Source of the DNA: Myxococcales bacterium
GTDB lineage: Bacteria; Myxococcota_A; UBA796; GCA-2862545
DNA: 47,537 bases
Assembly (NCBI GenBank): GCA_019634415.1
Contig: JAHQVJ010000238.1
Span: 1-47,537, forward strand
Reading direction: 5' to 3'
The notes beneath the pieces are model-generated. The model saw only the letters and a program-made list of their open reading frames with translations. It had not been told where the DNA came from and searched no databases. This document shows positions 17,074 to 23,939 of this stretch, one piece after another. The translations under genes and the position numbers were made by a program. Position 1 is the stretch's first letter, and the number at the start of each line of letters is the position of its first letter.

Positions 17074-18165
17074 GTGAACGCACCGTGGCAGGCCGCCCTG
17101 ACCGCCTCGATCCTGGGTCTGATCAGCGGATGCTGGAAGGATGACTTCGCTCGTATCCCTGCCGAATCCCTCGCTTTTCGCCCAGAGGGCACGGATGCCC
17201 CCGAAGGATGGGCCATTCTCGGCATCGACACAGCCCTGGACTGCCCGGACGGGCAGACATCGCGCTTCTATCTGCTGCATCCCACCGACCCAGGGTCCGA
17301 GCCGATCGCCGGGGCGGTGCTCTACCACTCTGGCTCCTTCGACTTCGTGTTCAGCCCCGACGCCACGGCACCCCTCGACGGAGACCACCTGGCAGACCCA
17401 GCTCGTCTCTCCAGCGAGTGGTCGTTCCAGCAGGTGTTCGCGACCCTCGGCATGCACCCCGACGTGGTGCCAGGCGAGGTGCACGATGGGCTGCTGCCCG
17501 CTCGGCTCGCAGAGGCGGGCGTCGCGGTGATGCTGCCCGCCAACTGCTGGGGGGATCTGTGGGCGGCGAGGCGCGGCGTGGCCGACAACGACTTCGGCGC
17601 CGACTTCTTCTATCGAGAGGGACGAGCCGCCGCCGAGTGGGGCTTCCGTGTGCTCGCCGATCCCGCATTCGCCTTGGCCCTCGGCATCGAGCTGCCCGTC
17701 ACCATCGACCCCGAGCAGGTGTACGCCGTGGGGCTGGGAGAGGGCTCTCGCGCAGTCCTCGAGATGCTCTCCATCGACAACGACGAGGACGGCCAAGGCG
17801 ACTACAGCGTCGCGGGGGCGCTGCTCGACTCCGCTCCCGACGATCTGCGGTACTTCTACGACAACGAAGGCCAGTTCCCACAAGTGATGCAGGGACTGCG
17901 ACGGATCTTCCCGGGCGGGCCCGCACAGACCACCACTGGCTCCGTCTTCTCGGCCGACGTGCTGCCGACCCCCCTCGTCTACGTCTACTCCTCCTCCGAT
18001 CCCGCCCTCCCCGCTCAGGTGCATACAGCAGCGGTGGACCGCATCAGCGGACGCGAGGGTGTGTCGGTCTTCGACGTGGGAAGCGCCGATCACGTCTTCG
18101 TCAACCGCGCCGACCACGCAGGCCTGCTGGACGAGGCCATCACCGCCTTGTTGTCGGCCCCATGA
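17074..18165 (+). CDS. Alpha/beta-hydrolase-like lipoprotein lacking the nucleophile Ser
   Basis: A 363-residue protein with a signal peptide and lipobox (LISGC), so membrane-anchored outside the cytoplasm. The body resembles an alpha/beta hydrolase: a strand with AGAVLYHSGSFDFVF where the oxyanion loop would be, VYAVGLGEGSRAVLEML at the nucleophile elbow, PTPLVYVYSSSDPALP before the acid, and DHVFVN with a candidate His340. The elbow reads G-L-G222-E-G, with Gly where the family has Ser, so hydrolysis by the usual mechanism is unlikely. GTG start with GGAGAG upstream. Its stop overlaps the start of the pseudokinase gene (ATGA), coupling the two. It starts 63 bases from the divergent active kinase. 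Confidence 0.7.
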   Translation: MNAPWQAALTASILGLISGCWKDDFARIPAESLAFRPEGTDAPEGWAILGIDTALDCPDGQTSRFYLLHPTDPGSEPIAGAVLYHSGSFDFVFSPDATAPLDGDHLADPARLSSEWSFQQVFATLGMHPDVVPGEVHDGLLPARLAEAGVAVMLPANCWGDLWAARRGVADNDFGADFFYREGRAAAEWGFRVLADPAFALALGIELPVTIDPEQVYAVGLGEGSRAVLEMLSIDNDEDGQGDYSVAGALLDSAPDDLRYFYDNEGQFPQVMQGLRRIFPGGPAQTTTGSVFSADVLPTPLVYVYSSSDPALPAQVHTAAVDRISGREGVSVFDVGSADHVFVNRADHAGLLDEAITALLSAP

Positions 18166-19955
18166 CCGAGTCTCACCTCACCGACGACGACGGCCGGGTG
18201 TGGGTGCTCGGCGAGGTGCTGGAGCGCGGTATCTGGAGCAGGCAGCGCGAGGTGCGCGACGCAGACGGACGACTCGCCATCCTCGAGGAGCCGCTGACGG
18301 AGACGGACTTCGAAGCCCACGAGGCGGACGGGGAGCAGCTCGCACAGATCTGCGCCGCCTGTGCGGACGAGCAGGCGCTCCTGCTGGCGGATCCTCCCGA
18401 GGAGGACCTCCCGCCGCTGCTGGCCACCGTCACCCGACCCGAGGGCGGGGGAACGGGAATCGTGATCCCGCGCCACGCCGCGACGCTGTGGAGCCGGCTG
18501 CACGAGGGCGCCACACTGCAGGAGACGCTGGGGATCGTGCACCACATCGCCCACCGTCTCGCCAACAGCGGCCAGAGACCCCACGGCAACCTGCACCCGC
18601 GAAACGTGTTGCTGGACACCGACGACAGCGTGTTGCTCACGGGCTGGTCCACCGAGCCGTTGGCGGAGGGGCGCGGACCCCTGATCCGCGCTGCGATGGC
18701 TGGGCCATGGTTCCCGCCCGAGGTCACCTCCTCCACGAACGTCCTCCGCCCCGCCCCGGGCTGGGACACCTGGGCACTGGCGCAGGCCCTGCACGCATCT
18801 GCCTTCGCCAGCCCCTCCGCACCGCAGAGCACGCCCCGCGTCAGCCCGCGGGGGCTGGACAAGGATGCCCTGGAGGAGCTGCGCGAGGCCATCGCCACGC
18901 GCCTCGCCGAGTCTGGTAGCAACCCCCGCTTCCGGGATCGGGTGGCGGACAAGCTGGGGGCGCTGGTGTCTCGAGCCCTCTCTCCCCAGCGCGAGCCCTC
19001 TCCCCCCTACCGATTCACCGACTACAACTCCTTCAGCAGCCGCATCAGCGAGATCGAGGCGCTCATCAACCCCGCGATCCTGGACGTGGGCGAGGTCCTC
19101 TGGCCAGCACACTCCGCCACCTCCACCATCGAGCCCACCAGCGTGCCGCTGCCCAAGGCGAGCTTCCGCGGCGGGGAGGTGGTGGAGCTGACGGTCACGG
19201 TGTCGTGCACCGAGGGGGTCACCGATCACGAGGACCTGATCTGCGGGCTGCAGCTCCTGGATCGGGATGCTCCCCCGGGCGAGGGCCGCGTGGCCCTGGA
19301 GGAGGCGCAGTTCGCCGTGCAGGTCCATCCCTCGGGGCGCTTTCGCTACAAGCTCGGGATTCCTGGCTTGGGTCCCGGCCGATACCAGATCCGGGTGGCC
19401 TTCGCCGTGAAGGGATCGGGCAAGCAGCCCCAGGCCGTGGAGGCGAACCTCGAGGTCCAGCCCCCTCCGGGCTACGTGCCGCCCCCCCGGGAGCCCACCC
19501 CCACCCCCATCCCCTTCCCCGTGGGGGCGGACGCCATGGAGGACGACGACGACGAGCTCACCGACGACCCCCTCACCGACGAGAACGAGGAGCTGCGGCC
19601 CTTTCCCACACCGCCGCCGCCCGCCGAGTCCACCTCGCCCGACGAGGCAGGCCCCCTCTACGAATACCGGGCCCTCGAGGTGCCCCCTCCCCTCACGCCC
19701 AGCGAGGTTCGCCCCGTGGCCTTGAGGCACCCCGACGATCCTCCGGAGGAGGAGCTGGGAGTAGACGATCCCATGGGCCCCGACACCGGAACGGACCTGC
19801 CCTCGTGGCGTCCACGGGGGGGTGCGGCGCAGCGGGGGGTGCTGTCTCGTGTCGCCGACGCCCTGAAGCGCGATACCTACCTGGCCGTCGGCTCGGCCAT
19901 TGCGTCGAGCCTTCTACTGGTGCTGATGCTATCGATGCTGACCCGCGCCTGCTGA
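18162..19955 (+). CDS. Tail-anchored pseudokinase with C-terminal beta domain
   Basis: A 597-residue protein. Residues 1-260 have the outline of a Ser/Thr kinase: RPHGNLHPRNVLL (139-151) stands where HRDxKPxNxLL belongs, and WDTWALAQAL matches the conserved SDxxSLG helix. The catalytic Asp is Asn143, the DFG motif is T160-G-W, and there is no glycine loop, so it cannot be an ordinary kinase. Residues 285-460 are beta-rich (EVVELTVTVSC, GRFRYKLGIPGLGPGRYQIRVAFAV), like an Ig or C2-type module. A Pro/Asp/Glu-rich linker leads to a single hydrophobic segment at about 573-593 with only four residues behind it, so it is tail-anchored with everything else cytoplasmic. Coupled to the hydrolase-like lipoprotein by ATGA. 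Confidence 0.78.
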   Translation: MTESHLTDDDGRVWVLGEVLERGIWSRQREVRDADGRLAILEEPLTETDFEAHEADGEQLAQICAACADEQALLLADPPEEDLPPLLATVTRPEGGGTGIVIPRHAATLWSRLHEGATLQETLGIVHHIAHRLANSGQRPHGNLHPRNVLLDTDDSVLLTGWSTEPLAEGRGPLIRAAMAGPWFPPEVTSSTNVLRPAPGWDTWALAQALHASAFASPSAPQSTPRVSPRGLDKDALEELREAIATRLAESGSNPRFRDRVADKLGALVSRALSPQREPSPPYRFTDYNSFSSRISEIEALINPAILDVGEVLWPAHSATSTIEPTSVPLPKASFRGGEVVELTVTVSCTEGVTDHEDLICGLQLLDRDAPPGEGRVALEEAQFAVQVHPSGRFRYKLGIPGLGPGRYQIRVAFAVKGSGKQPQAVEANLEVQPPPGYVPPPREPTPTPIPFPVGADAMEDDDDELTDDPLTDENEELRPFPTPPPPAESTSPDEAGPLYEYRALEVPPPLTPSEVRPVALRHPDDPPEEELGVDDPMGPDTGTDLPSWRPRGGAAQRGVLSRVADALKRDTYLAVGSAIASSLLLVLMLSMLTRAC

Positions 19956-19986
19956 ACCGCACGCCGCAGCCCTTCAGGAGACCACC

Positions 19987-21435
19987 GTGAACGTCCAATT
20001 CCCGACCGACTCGATCACTGAGATCCAGTGCGATGTGCTCGCGGTGGGCGTCGGAACCGACTTGAAAGAGCTGGCCGACCTCGACGCTGCCTTCGACGGA
20101 CAGCTCACCCGAGAGACGAGCGCCAAGCAGTTCCGTGGCAGCGTGGGCGCGATGCTGCACCTGCCCACCTTCGGTCGGATCGGTGCGCGGGATCTGGTGC
20201 TGGTGGGCATGGGGGACGGCTCCGCCGAGTCACGGCGCACGGCAGCCGGTCGAGCGGGCCGGGAGGCGCGGTCGCTGCGCGCCGAGCGCATGGCGCTGCA
20301 CTTCCCCGACAGCTCCGCCGAGGAAGGCATGCAGCTGCTGGAGGCCGCCGCCGCCGGGAACTACGCCTTCCAGATGTACAAGCCCGAGGACGAGCGGTCC
20401 CCCACCGTGGAGTCTTGGCAGATCTTCGCGAGCGCCTCCGACTCCGATCAGGTCCAGGCTGCGCTGAAGCGGATCCGCTGGCAGGGTTGGGCCCGGGACC
20501 TGGTGAACATGCCCCCCGCCGATCTCTACCCCGAGTCCCTGGCAGCCAAGGCCCAGGACCTCGCATCGATCGACGGGGTCGAGGTCGAGGTCTGGGACTT
20601 CGAGCGCTGCCAGGCCGAAGGGTGCGTGGGTATCGTGGCTGTGGGCCAGGGCTCCGACAAGCCCGGCTGCCTGATCCGCGTGACGTACCGGCCGAAGGGC
20701 GCCGCAGACCACATCGCCCTGGTGGGCAAGGGCGTCACCTTCGACGCGGGCGGTCTGTCGCTCAAGCCGTCGAGCGGCATGCAGACGATGCGCTGCGACA
20801 TGGGTGGCGCCGCCACGATGCTCGCCGCCACGGGGGCCATCGCAGACCTCGGCCTGCCGGTGGCCGTGGACTGCTTCGTGGGCGCCGTCGAGAACATGGT
20901 GTCGGGCAACAGCTACAAGCTCGGCGACATCCTCCGCTACCGCAACGGCGTCACCGTCGAGATCCACAACACCGACGCCGAGGGGCGCCTGGTGCTGGCC
21001 GACTGCCTGATCCGCGCCTGCGAGGTGTCGGGCGTGTCCACGGTGGTGGATGCCGCCACCCTCACGGGGGCCGCGGTGGTGGCCGTGGGATCGGACTTCA
21101 CGGGCCTGTTCACCCACGACGACGGGCTGGCGGGCTCGCTGCTGGCCGCAGCCGACGAGGTGAGCGAGGGGCTGTGGCGGCTTCCGCTGCACGCCCCGTA
21201 CAAGGAGCTCCTCAAGAGCGACTACGCCCAGATCAAGAACGTGGGAGGTCGGTCCGCTGGTGCCACCACGGCGGCCCTGTTCCTGGAGCACTTCGTGAAG
21301 AAGGACGGCCCGCGCTGGGCCCACCTCGACATCGCTGGCCCCGCCTTCCTCGACAAGGCCAGCACCCGCTACGCCCCCGGTGGTACGGGCCAGATGGTGC
21401 GCGCCCTGACCACCTGGGCCAGCCAGCTCGGCTGA
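19987..21435 (+). CDS. pepA: Leucyl aminopeptidase, M17 family
   Basis: A 482-residue cytosolic di-metal aminopeptidase that trims N-terminal residues from peptides. The N-terminal macrodomain-like region (1-165) is divergent, as usual. The catalytic part is fully conserved: VGKGVTFDAGGLSLKPS (metal Lys and Asp), MRCDMGGAATML, and the signature NTDAEGRLVLADCL, followed by VDAATLTGA. The C-terminal GGRSAGATTAALFLEHFV and WAHLDIAGPA segments also match. Length is normal. Starts at a GTG with CAGGAG eight bases upstream. Three bases separate it from rlmE, so the two are probably co-transcribed. E. coli PepA also binds DNA; nothing here shows whether this protein does. Confidence 0.94.
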   Translation: MNVQFPTDSITEIQCDVLAVGVGTDLKELADLDAAFDGQLTRETSAKQFRGSVGAMLHLPTFGRIGARDLVLVGMGDGSAESRRTAAGRAGREARSLRAERMALHFPDSSAEEGMQLLEAAAAGNYAFQMYKPEDERSPTVESWQIFASASDSDQVQAALKRIRWQGWARDLVNMPPADLYPESLAAKAQDLASIDGVEVEVWDFERCQAEGCVGIVAVGQGSDKPGCLIRVTYRPKGAADHIALVGKGVTFDAGGLSLKPSSGMQTMRCDMGGAATMLAATGAIADLGLPVAVDCFVGAVENMVSGNSYKLGDILRYRNGVTVEIHNTDAEGRLVLADCLIRACEVSGVSTVVDAATLTGAAVVAVGSDFTGLFTHDDGLAGSLLAAADEVSEGLWRLPLHAPYKELLKSDYAQIKNVGGRSAGATTAALFLEHFVKKDGPRWAHLDIAGPAFLDKASTRYAPGGTGQMVRALTTWASQLG

Positions 21436-21438
21436 TCC

Positions 21439-22047
21439 ATGGGGCGGCGCCGCCGAAACAACAACCCCTACAAGAAGGCCGACGCGTTCACGCGTCGCGC
21501 TCAGGAGGAGGGGTACGCAGCCCGCTCGGTCTACAAGCTGCAGGAGATCCAGCGGCGGCTGCAGCCCCTGCGCCGCGGCATGCGCGTGGTGGATCTCGGC
21601 TGTGCCCCCGGATCGTGGTGGGCCTATGCCGCCCAGTGCGTGGGGCCACAGGGCTCGGTGGTCGGGGTCGACATCACCCACAGCGACGTGCAGGCCGGCC
21701 CCTTCCTACAGCAGAGCATCTTCGATCTGACGCCGGAGATCTTGGAGGAGGCGGCGGGCGGCCCCCTCGGCGCAGTGCTGTCGGACATGGCGCCGCGGAC
21801 CACGGGCGACCCCTTCGGCGACCACGTGCGGCAGCTGGAGCTGGCCCGACGTGCGCTCCACGTGGCCATCCACACCCTCGAGCCCGGCGGTCACTTCGTG
21901 TGCAAGGTGTTCGACGGCGAGGAGGCCCATCCCTTCGTGATGGAGGTCCGGTCGCACTTCGAACGCGTGAAGCGGGTGCGCCCGGAGGCCGTGCGGCGCA
22001 ACAGTCGCGAGTTCTTCGTGACGGCCCTGTCCTTCACCCCTCCCTGA
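21439..22047 (+). CDS. rlmE: 23S rRNA 2'-O-methyltransferase RlmE/FtsJ
   Basis: A 202-residue SAM-dependent methyltransferase that methylates the 2'-O of a uridine in the 23S rRNA A-loop (U2552 in E. coli). Motif I is VVDLGCAPGSWW; the KDKE catalytic tetrad is visible in SVYKLQEI, LSDMAP, FVCKVF and SREFFV. The basic N-terminus (GRRRRNNNPYKK) binds RNA. Length fits the family (about 200-210). It begins three bases after the pepA stop. Its last 14 bases overlap the end of the opposing engB gene, so the two transcripts have complementary 3' ends. Confidence 0.93.
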   Translation: MGRRRRNNNPYKKADAFTRRAQEEGYAARSVYKLQEIQRRLQPLRRGMRVVDLGCAPGSWWAYAAQCVGPQGSVVGVDITHSDVQAGPFLQQSIFDLTPEILEEAAGGPLGAVLSDMAPRTTGDPFGDHVRQLELARRALHVAIHTLEPGGHFVCKVFDGEEAHPFVMEVRSHFERVKRVRPEAVRRNSREFFVTALSFTPP

Positions 22048-22621
22048 CAGCCGCCTCTATCTTGTCCCAGAGCTGGTCGTAGCCCTCGCCCGTGCGCGCA
22101 CTGAACGCCACGAGTTGTTCCGGACGCAGGTGCAGGGCGCGCCGGATGGCGGCGAGTCGCCGCTGTCGCTGCTGCTTGCTGAGCTTGTCCACCTTGGTGG
22201 CCACCACCACACTCGGGATGCGCGTCTCGGTGAGGCCCCACAGCAGCGATCCGTCGTCGGCACCCGGATCGCGCCGCACGTCCACCAACACCACCACCAA
22301 CATCAGCGTGTCACGCGCGCCCAGGTAGCCTTCCACCATGGGCTTCCAGGCCAGCCGCACGTGCTCCGGCACCCGTGCGAATCCGTAGCCGGGCAGATCG
22401 GCGAGCACGAGGTGATCGGGAATTCGGAACAGGTTGATGGACTGGGTTCGCCCTGGCGTCTGGCCCGTTCGAGCCAGGGAGCGACGACGCACGAGGGCGT
22501 TCAACAGCGAGCTCTTGCCCACGTTGGAGCGACCCGCGAAGGCCACCTCCGGCAGGCCCAGGTCCGGGAGGTCGGTTCGAAAGCTTCCGACGAACTCGAT
22601 TCGCGCTGCCTGATTTCGCAT
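22034..22621 (-). CDS. engB: Ribosome biogenesis GTPase EngB/YsxC
   Basis: A 195-residue TrmE-Era-like GTPase needed for assembly of the large ribosomal subunit. G1 is GRSNVGKSS, G2 is in GRTQSINLF, G3 is DLPGYG with the YGFARV extension typical of EngB, G4 is TKVDK, and the SAR motif is FSARTGEGYDQL. Length is normal. Convergent with rlmE, overlapping 14 bases at the 3' ends. It is divergent from the metallophosphoesterase; CATACT on the minus strand about 20-25 bases upstream is a weak -10 candidate. Confidence 0.95.
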   Translation of the reverse strand: MRNQAARIEFVGSFRTDLPDLGLPEVAFAGRSNVGKSSLLNALVRRRSLARTGQTPGRTQSINLFRIPDHLVLADLPGYGFARVPEHVRLAWKPMVEGYLGARDTLMLVVVLVDVRRDPGADDGSLLWGLTETRIPSVVVATKVDKLSKQQRQRRLAAIRRALHLRPEQLVAFSARTGEGYDQLWDKIEAAVREG

Positions 22622-22651
22622 GGCTCCGAGCTATCTTGAGAGTATGAGAAA

Positions 22652-22777
22652 GGCCCACGGTCGTGGTGGGACCCCTCCCCGCGGAGCAACCATTGTCGAG
22701 ACACCTGGAGCTACGGTCGGAAGACGGGGGAAGCCGCGTGGCGGGCTCGGGCTGGAACAAGCGGCCCACGGTCGTGG
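22652..22777. repeat. Two copies of a palindrome-containing 15-mer
   Basis: GGCCCACGGTCGTGG occurs at 22652-22666 and again at 22763-22777, identical over 15 bases and 111 bases apart. Each contains the inverted repeat CCACG-GT-CGTGG. The first copy lies in the engB/phosphoesterase intergenic region, the second just inside the phosphoesterase coding region (if it starts at 22738). The arrangement suits a repressor binding two sites, but no regulator is linked to it. Confidence 0.5.
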
Positions 22778-23910
22778 CCCACATCCCCGCCGATAGACCC
22801 ATCTACCTGATCAGCGACCTTCACGTGGGCGACGCTACGCCGGCCGACGTGTTCTTCGGAAAGGATCGACACCTGATCGCGCTGGTGGACCGAGTGGAGC
22901 AGGAGGACGGGCTGCTCGTGGTGGTGGGAGACGCCATCGACTTCCACCAGGCCTGGTCCATGACCCGGGTGCTGCGCGCTCACCAGGAGCTGTTCTCGGC
23001 CCTCTCTCGGCTGGCCCAGAACGGGCGCCTGTACTACGTCATCGGCAACCACGACTACGAGATCAACCTCTTCCACGAGATCCTGCAGTTCCGGGTGTGC
23101 GACGAGCTGATCATCGGCGACGACGAGGTGCTGGTGGTCCACGGGTGGCAGTTCGACCCCTACCTCAAGGATGCCATCGAGCACGACCATGGCTGGGCCA
23201 CGAACATCCACCACCTGGTGGAGCGCTGGCTGGGCACGTGGCTGCGCATTCCGCTGGGGGAGTTCTACACGAAGTCCAACCGACTGATGTTCTGGCTCGC
23301 GCACAAAGGTGCCTGGCTCGCCAACGCCTATGCCAGCACCATGGCGCGGGTGGGCTACCCCCGCTCCGCAGAGAACCTGAACCGCTACCTGACCTACTGG
23401 GCGCGCTCCAACATGGGCGATCCCATGGCGATCTTCCGTCCGGCCTGCCAGGCCCTCGTGGACGGACCGTGGCACACAGTGGTGTGTGGGCACTCCCACC
23501 TGCCCGGAATCGTGCCCGTGGAGGGCGGCGAGGACCGCCAGCTGCGCTACGTCAACACCGGCTCCTGGACCTTCGCTTCGTCGCACTACGTGGTCTACGA
23601 AGACGGAAAGTGGACCTGCAACGACTGGCTGACGGGCCGCAGCTTCGAGCAGGAGTTCTACGAGCCTTTGCTGGACGGTGTGGTCTACGAGAAGGACTTC
23701 TGGCAGTGGTGGCGGGAGAACTACATGGGCCTGTTCCGCTTCCGTGAGGGAGAGGAGCGCAAGGGGCGGCTGCGCGGCTGGGAGAGCTACATTCGCGACT
23801 ACCAGCACCTGTCCCAGCTGCAGACCCTGCCCACCAAGCCCGAGGACCGTCGTCGCCGCACCGAGCGACGAACCGACGCGACGGAAGCGCGCAGCGCAAA
23901 TGCCGGATAG
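22738..23910 (+). CDS. Calcineurin-like metallophosphoesterase
   Basis: About 390 residues from the GTG at 22738, preceded by GGGGGAAG; a GTG at 22663 would add 25 residues. The di-metal phosphoesterase motifs are all present: SDLHVGD (D-x-H), VVGDAIDF (GDxxD), VIGNHDYE (GNHD), a later HGW His, and CGHSHLPGI (GHxH). The fold class includes LpxH and related pyrophosphatases, but the protein is longer, with an aromatic insertion (about 165-215) and a C-terminal segment (FWQWWRENYMGLFRF) that could sit on a membrane surface. The tail is highly charged (EDRRRRTERR). Substrate unknown. Lies 29 bases upstream of lon. Confidence 0.82.
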   Translation: MAGSGWNKRPTVVAHIPADRPIYLISDLHVGDATPADVFFGKDRHLIALVDRVEQEDGLLVVVGDAIDFHQAWSMTRVLRAHQELFSALSRLAQNGRLYYVIGNHDYEINLFHEILQFRVCDELIIGDDEVLVVHGWQFDPYLKDAIEHDHGWATNIHHLVERWLGTWLRIPLGEFYTKSNRLMFWLAHKGAWLANAYASTMARVGYPRSAENLNRYLTYWARSNMGDPMAIFRPACQALVDGPWHTVVCGHSHLPGIVPVEGGEDRQLRYVNTGSWTFASSHYVVYEDGKWTCNDWLTGRSFEQEFYEPLLDGVVYEKDFWQWWRENYMGLFRFREGEERKGRLRGWESYIRDYQHLSQLQTLPTKPEDRRRRTERRTDATEARSANAG

Positions 23911-23922
23911 GCACCGGGTGCC
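23910..23922. other. Perfect 13-bp palindrome upstream of lon
   Basis: GGCACC and GGTGCC flank a single G, starting on the last base of the phosphoesterase stop and ending 17 bases before the lon start. It could be a short hairpin or a protein site. Its place in the lon 5' leader makes control of lon the simplest guess. Confidence 0.4.
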
Positions 23923-23939
23923 GCCCCATCGGAGACTCG

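Noticed and set aside
17011..18117. N-terminal extension of the Ser/Thr kinase by about 370 residues
   Set aside because: The open frame runs on, but the extension is antisense to the hydrolase-like lipoprotein and the kinase fold starts directly after the TTG at 17010.
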